Source: Dromiciops gliroides (taxonomy: Eukaryota > Chordata > Mammalia > Microbiotheria > Microbiotheriidae). From it: a DNA stretch of 64,000 bases. The stretch spans positions 75,647,327 through 75,711,326 of the forward strand of contig NC_057861.1 of assembly GCF_019393635.1 (NCBI RefSeq), in the 5' to 3' direction. Shown here one piece after another: positions 58,337 to 64,000 of this stretch. The position numbers were made by a program, and so were the translations under genes. Under the pieces are notes generated by a model. It did no database searches, had not been told where the DNA came from, and worked only from the letters and a program-made list of their open reading frames with translations. The first letter of the stretch is position 1, and every line of letters starts with the position of its first letter.

Positions 58337-59512
58337 CTGAAATATAGAAAATCTAGAGATGATACCTTGAATGACTAATCACCTGCTTCCTAAATATGGG
58401 CAGACTCAGATCTTGGCCCTCTTATTTCTTGTTAGAAAGCTTGTGAGCCATAATGTTCTCAACTATTACTAGGATGTGGATGGCTCATAAATCTTCATCT
58501 CTAGTCCCAACCTGTCTCCTGAGCTCCAGTGCCACTCAGCGTGATGCCAGAAGCCACCTAATCTAACCCACACGGCCTAAATCCCTCCCCAAACATGCCC
58601 AGCACGTGGCTACTCAGACTGCACTTGAAGACTTCAAAGGGGGATAGGAGGGAGAGGGAAAAGAGAACTAGAGTCCATAGCTCTTTTGGAGAGCTCGAAT
58701 TCTTAGGAGTTTTGTCTTCACAGCAAGAGGAACTCTGCCTCTCTGAATCGTCCACCAACTGCTCCTCGTTCTGCCCTCTGGGGCAGATCCCTCCCACACA
58801 CCACAGCTCTTCAAATATTTGAAGCCAATTATGTCTCCCCAGAGTCTTCTCCACGGGAAATATGCCCAGTTCCTTCCACCAATCCCCCTCCTCCTGACAG
58901 CTCCTCCTCTGCCTCTTTCAATGGCTCCTCTAAAGCCTCCAGTTCCCTAAAGGTAGGTTTTTTTCCAAGACTCTGTCCACACTCCTCTTGTTGCTAAACA
59001 TCTTTTTTCACACTCTCTTCCTTACCAACTCCCAAGATTTCAACTTACTACCTCCACGAAGAAAGGTCCCAGAGAGGGGTTGTCTCCTGAATTCCTGTTC
59101 TGCATTACCAGTTGTCTATATCAGGGCTTCTTAAAACTTTTTCTACTCACTCCCCCTTTTCACCTGAGAAATTTTTATGCCACCCTGGGTATACAGATAT
59201 ATAAAATAGGCTTATGTAACCTTTTACTGTTGCCAAATTTTTTGCAACCCCCACATTCAGTTACATGACCCTATATGGGGTTGAGACCCACAGTAGTGTA
59301 AGAAGCTAGGGCCTATCTATATAACATCTGTACTTCCACGTTTCAGCACATCAAACCTAATATGCTCAAAAATAAAATCTTCCCCTCCTCAAAACCCACT
59401 TTTTGACTTTTCTGATTTCAGTAACAATAGTACCAAGACTTGAAACCTTTGTATAATCTTTGACTCCCTCCTCCTTTGCCTTCAACATCTGGGAGTTACT
59501 ACTACGTCTTGT

Positions 59513-59545
59513 CATTCATTCATTCATTCATTCATTCATTCATTC
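59513..59545. repeat. (CATT)n microsatellite
   Basis: Eight CATT units. Confidence 0.95.
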
Positions 59546-60009
59546 AACATTTATTAGGTTATTTGGGGAGATACACAAGTTGGAAAAAACGAGAGATAAA
59601 TGGAGACATGGTAATCCTCTGCATTAAACTGACAGTTGAAGTCAAGATGAGTGTATTAAGGAAGATGGAGTGGAGAAGAAAACAGGGCCAAGGATAGAAG
59701 ATTAGGGAACCCTTCTCTTTAGGAACAAACAAGAGGATGAGGAGCCAGCAAAGGAACAGTTAGGAAACAGGAGAACCTGAGTCTACAGTGTCCCTGAAGT
59801 CAAAGGAAAAGAAAGCACCATTTAGAAGTAGATGGTCAATAATACCAAAGGCACTGTTCAACATCTCTACCAAATCTCTTGCATCAGCTGCCTCTTGTTC
59901 ATTGTCACTGCCACAATTCAGAGCCTCACACCTTCTACCTGGACTATTATAATTGCATCCTACAGCTTGTCTCATCACTTTGAAGCTTACCTCCCATAGC
60001 TATCATGTC

Positions 60010-60130
60010 ATTCTCCAGATCAAAACTTTCAAGGGTTCCTAACTGCCTATCAAATAAAGTCCAACCTTCTTAGTGTGGCTTCCAAGGCCCTCTATAATCT
60101 GGCTCCAGCCTCACCTCACTATTCCACACT
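60010..60130 (+). mobile_element. L2 LINE fragment
   Basis: GGGTTCCTAACTGCCTATCA, AAATAAAGTCCAACCTTCTT and TCTATAATCTGGCTCCAGCC match L2. Confidence 0.6.
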
Positions 60131-60580
60131 TTAGGTAAAATGACTTACTGGTTTTTGATCATTCAATGCTTTCTTATACCTAGGATATGGTCTCTCCCCC
60201 ATTCCTAGCCTTTTAAAAGCCTTTCATACATCAAGGCCCAGAAGCAGCTATACTATACATAATCATCTCTATTATAGTTGTTCATATGTGAATGTGTGTG
60301 TATATAAATACATATACACATATATTACATACATTACATGCATACATACATAAATGTTATTGCCCCATTAGACTGTAAGTAGTCTCTAGAAGAGCAGGGA
60401 CTATTTATCTCAACATCTAGCAGTGTCTGTCTACACACATAGCAGGCTCAAGTGTTTACTGAACTGAATTGTACCATTATTCTAGACATTTAAGCTTGGC
60501 AAGCTCAGGACGAGTCTGAACTCTTTTCTTTCAGGTTGCCAAATCCAGTCAATGTTTCCAAAAGTCTCTAATTTGTTCTT

Positions 60581-60742
60581 TTTTTTTTTTTGGGGGGGGG
60601 TGTTGGGTTGAGGCAATTGGGGTTAAGTGACTTGCCCAGGGTCACACAGCTAGTAAGTGTTAAGTGTCTGAGGCCTGATTTGAACTCAGGTCTTCCTGAC
60701 TCCAGGGCCAGTGCTCTATCCACTTCACCACCTAGCTGCCCC
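60581..60742 (-). mobile_element. SINE (WSINE1/Mar type)
   Basis: Reverse copy flanked by TCTAATTTGTTCTT at 60567-60580 and 60743-60756. Confidence 0.93.
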
Positions 60743-60814
60743 TTCTAATTTGTTCTTACTACTATCACACTAATATAGGTCTTTAACATAATGATCATAG
60801 TAACAACAACAGCA

Positions 60815-61060
60815 GCAGCAGCTAACATTTATATAGCATTTACTAAGTGCCAAGCACTGTGCTAAGTGCTTTACAATTACTATCTCATTTGATCCTCACA
60901 ACCACCCTGAGACTATTATTATCTGCTTTAGAGATGAGGAAACTGAGGCAAAGAAAGGTCAAGTGACTTGGCCAGGGTGCCACAGTCCATTCTGAACTCA
61001 GGTCTTCCTGATTCCAGGCCAGTGCTCCGTGTACCACGGCATCACTTGGCTGGCCCTACA
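60815..61060 (-). mobile_element. CORE-SINE/MIR, near full length
   Basis: Reverse complement of MIR-type sequence: TAACATTTATATAGCATTTA, GATGAGGAAACTGAGGCAAA, AAGTGACTTGGCCAGGGTGC and CTGAACTCAGGTCTTCCTGA. Confidence 0.72.
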
Positions 61061-62131
61061 CCTCATGCTACTGGAATAGCTATTTTTCTTGTTTCCCTTT
61101 CACCTTCACTTTTTCAAAAATCCTATCACGTGTCACTAGATTACTTTTCCTTAATACTTTTACCATGTCAAAGACCAGCTCAAAAATCTCCATTGTTTCT
61201 CCCCTGCCTAAAAGGTAAAGTCTGACCTTAATGAAGCATTCCAAGTCTAGCCCTTGATACCCACATACCTCCCCAAACATTTTCCCTACTACTAGCTGTG
61301 ATCTTGTACAAGATACTTCCTTTCTCTCGGACCTTTCTGATAAAAGAAGCTTATTTTAATCAATCAACAAGTATTTACTAAATATAATTAAGCTGAGTAC
61401 CAGGGACCATTCTAGGTGCTGGTAATACAAAACCAAAAATGAAATAAATAGTCCCTACTGTCGAGGAACTTCCTATTACTCAAGGAGCCTACCAACAAAA
61501 GAAATAACATGTATATACATAAGTAAATATAAACTATGTATGAAGTAAACACAAGACCTTTTTGGTTGTTAGAGGTACAAGCAGCTGGGGAAGGATCGAG
61601 AGAGGCCTTATATAGAAGGTGGCACTTGAGTTTGGAAAAAGGCATAGGGGACAATCTGTGTCTAGACACAGAAATGCAGAGTGTGAGGAACTGAAAGAAG
61701 GCTAGTTGGGCTGAACGTAAGAGTTCAGGAAAAGTAGGTTAGAGTAAAGGGTTGGGCCTGGATTATGATCTAGTGAAGGAGACCTAAAGGGAGCAGCTAG
61801 ACTAGAAAGAGAGGGGAGAAATAGCCGTGTAATGAAAAACCAGAGAGGGAGTATCCAGAAGAGGAATGTCAACAGTATCAAATGATGCAGTGATGTCAAG
61901 GATGAAGACTGAAAAAAGGCCACTGAATTTGACAATTGAGAGGTCAATGGTAACTATGGAAAGTGCAGCTTCAGTTGAGTGATGAGGTTGGAAGACTACA
62001 AGGGGTGGACAAGTAAGTAAGAGGAAAGGAAATGGAGACAAAGAATGAGCTTGTTCAAGAAAGTTGACTGTGAAGTGAAAAGAGATATATGGAACAGCTT
62101 GAAAGGATGGGAAGGTCAAGTGAGAAATCTT

Positions 62132-62276
62132 TTTTTTTTTTTGGTGAGGCAATTGGGGTTAAGTGACTTGCCCAGGGTCACACAGCTAGTAAGTGTCAAG
62201 TGTCTGAGGTCGGATTTGAACTCAGGTCCTCCTGAATCCAGGGCCGGTGCTCTATCTACTGTGCCACCTAGCTGCC
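62132..62276 (-). mobile_element. SINE (WSINE1/Mar type)
   Basis: Reverse copy inside the L2, flanked by G(A/G)AATCTTTTTT. Confidence 0.92.
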
Positions 62277-62307
62277 CTGGAATCTTTTTTTAAGAATGGG
62301 AAATCGT

Positions 62308-62473
62308 GGGGCAGCTAGGTGGCGCAGTGGATAAAGCACCGGCCCTGGATTCGGGAGGACCTGAGTTCAAATCCGGCCTTAGACACTTGACACTTACTAG
62401 CTGTGTGACCCTGGGCAAGTCACTTAACCCCCACTGCCTTGCAAAAAATAAATATTACAACAACAAAAAAAAA
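62308..62473 (+). mobile_element. SINE (WSINE1/Mar type)
   Basis: Forward copy, 31 bp from the reverse copy at 62132, flanked by TGGGAAATC(G/A)TGG. Confidence 0.93.
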
Positions 62474-64000
62474 GTGGGAAATCATGGACATGTTTGTAGG
62501 CAGCAGGGAAGGAGACAGTAGATGGGGAGAGATTGAATATTAAAGAGAAGGTTAAGATTTCAGAGAGGAAGGGATCGAGAACACAACTAGAGGGTTGGCC
62601 TAGGCAAGCAGGGCTGGAGTAAAGGAGAGAAAGAATGGGGAATGATGCCAAAGGGTTTTAGGATGAAGAGGAGGCTCAAATTGAATAATTTCTAGTTTCT
62701 AAATGATGTAAAAATTAAGGTCCTCTTCTGAAAAGGAAAGGGAAATGAAGGAGGGGATGAGATAGAAGACTTGAGAAAAACAGACTTGGAATACCCACTG
62801 TGGGTAATGTGACAGTCATCAGAAAAGAATAAAAGGATTGGCTAGGAGGAGGTGAGGCAATAAGGAGAGATGGAATAAAAGGTTATGGTGAAATCCAGAA
62901 ACTTAAGATTTCTTACTATCTGAGTGTCACACTTGTGGGAGACAGTAAAGGTATAATCATGGGAATTGAGAAGATCGATGAATTGGAAGGCCAAGGCCAT
63001 GGGGATCAAGAGATTATCAACAAATAAGCTGCAATTCCTTGGCACAGGAACAGGAATTAGTGTGGAAAGAAGACTGTAAGCCAGGTACCAAACTCCTTGA
63101 GAAAAGAGAATGACCTGGAAGTTAGTAGAGATCTGCCAAGAGGATCTACATCAGAGAATATAAATGGAGACAGTGAAGAGCAAAGAAGGCAAGGCTTCTC
63201 AGTGATGGCAGCAGAGGGAGGGTGATCCGTAAAGTCTTCAAATCTAGGTGACATGTCTTCCCAACGGTGTAGTCCTGCACAAGGCCTCAAACATTGAAGG
63301 AATTCAGTAAAAACGAGTTGAATTACTTTCAATAGAAGGGAACAACCCAACCACGCAGAATGGGTGCACAAGTAGACACTATGGTGGCAGGTACTCAATT
63401 CAACACGGATGCTCTGGACTAGGCATGGAGAAGAAACAGAGCCCCACGCAAGAAACATTCCTTCTAAGGAGGAAGTCAAGGTCCACCGGAGCCTGATGGT
63501 AGGAAGGTGAAGACACAGTCCTCCCACTTTTATGGGGAGATAAAGTCCCACCTCTGGGAATCCCCTCAAAGGTCTGAAAGGGGAGACATAGTCTCTGCCT
63601 TCTGGCTGCTCCAATCCTCGGCAGAAGGGAAAAGGGAAAAGAAATCCCTGTCCTTGGTGAGGGCAACTTGGGCAGGACTTTGGAGAAGCTCAGAGTTCAG
63701 GAATTGAGGGGCTAGCTAAAGCAAGGCTATCACAGAATATAAATATGGAAGGAGGTGTAAAAATCATCTAGTCTAACTCCCTCATTTTATGGCTAAGGAT
63801 AAAGGTCCAGAAGCACTGACGTGAACAAAGAGATGACTGTTGCCAGGAAGGGCTTTAAAACAAGGAAAACATTAATGGAAGTCAAAGACCTGTGTCTCTG
63901 ATGATTGTTCTGCCACCTCCAGATTCAAAGGGTTAAGTGGTGGGCTCAATGAAAAACACCAGATAGCACTAGTGCATGTGAAGGCAGAGCAGAGCCACCT

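Larger units (their letters stand above)
61350..63060 (-). mobile_element. L2 LINE reverse-transcriptase region, cut by two SINEs
   Basis: On the minus strand about 62000-61860 reads FQPHHSTEAALSIVTIDL, then FSVFILDITASFDTVD, the L2 RT motif (FRPHHSTETALLKVTNDLL, LLDLSAAFDTVDH). The flanking 62490-63050 continues the element on the far side of SINEs at 62132 and 62308. Frame broken in several places. Confidence 0.7.
58337..64000. other. SCRIB intron (partial), no LRR exon found
   Basis: Searched on the minus strand for the LRR and post-LRR segments and found none. It holds L3/CR1-like, L2, MIR and SINE copies. The next SCRIB exon upstream must lie beyond 64000. Confidence 0.6.

Noticed and set aside
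7444-62521. Many 60-130 residue reading frames containing LSDLPRVTQLVSVKCLRPDL or a reverse version (APALDSGGPEFKSGLRHLTL).
   Set aside because: They are chance open frames through the WSINE1-type SINE, repeated with every copy. Not genes.

Overview
This is a stretch of marsupial nuclear genome. Two things show it. A large, intron-rich vertebrate gene runs right to left through almost the whole window, and its introns are packed with about 30 copies of a tRNA-derived SINE of the marsupial WSINE1/Mar type, together with older CORE-SINE, L2, L3/CR1 and marsupial L1 pieces. I cannot tell the species from the sequence alone.

The gene is SCRIB (Scribble planar cell polarity protein) on the minus strand. 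I placed 31 exons by reading frame, splice sites and recalled similarity to human and mouse SCRIB, from 58336 down to the stop codon at 5777-5779. Joined, they keep one open frame of 1,380 codons plus the stop. They cover the acidic linker after the leucine-rich repeats, all four PDZ domains (48895 to 37015) and the long proline-rich, partly coiled C-terminal tail. The N-terminal leucine-rich repeat exons are not here and must lie beyond 64000. The tail is longer than the human 1,630-residue form as I recall it. It has a 111- to 113-codon exon at 28265, a set of small exons at 14856-16640, a 43-codon in-frame exon at 11093-11221, and the 25-codon exon at 9768-9842 that matches the 1,655-residue human isoform. 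A probable poly(A) signal lies at 4892-4897.

Region by region: 1-3640 is intergenic, AT-rich, with a SINE and a broken RTE-like LINE piece. 3641-4394 is a processed RPL13 pseudogene with a 13-bp target-site duplication. 4870-5922 is the SCRIB 3' end. 6-17 kb holds the compact 3' exon cluster. 17-35 kb is SINE-rich intron with three to four exons. 35-42 kb is the PDZ2 to PDZ4 exon cluster. 42-58 kb is intron with PDZ1 and linker exons. 58-64 kb is intron with an L2 reverse-transcriptase piece.

The least ordinary items are: a pair of inverted repeat copies (24953-25340 and 43620-44060) that both carry the same damaged piece of a Y-box cold-shock domain followed by an L2-like tail; repeated SINE insertion into one target sequence at 19.6-20.3 kb; several head-on SINE pairs in SCRIB introns; a probable GC-AG intron; and a long CU microsatellite sitting in the polypyrimidine position of an alternatively used exon. 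I saw no virus-derived element, CRISPR array or second intact gene.
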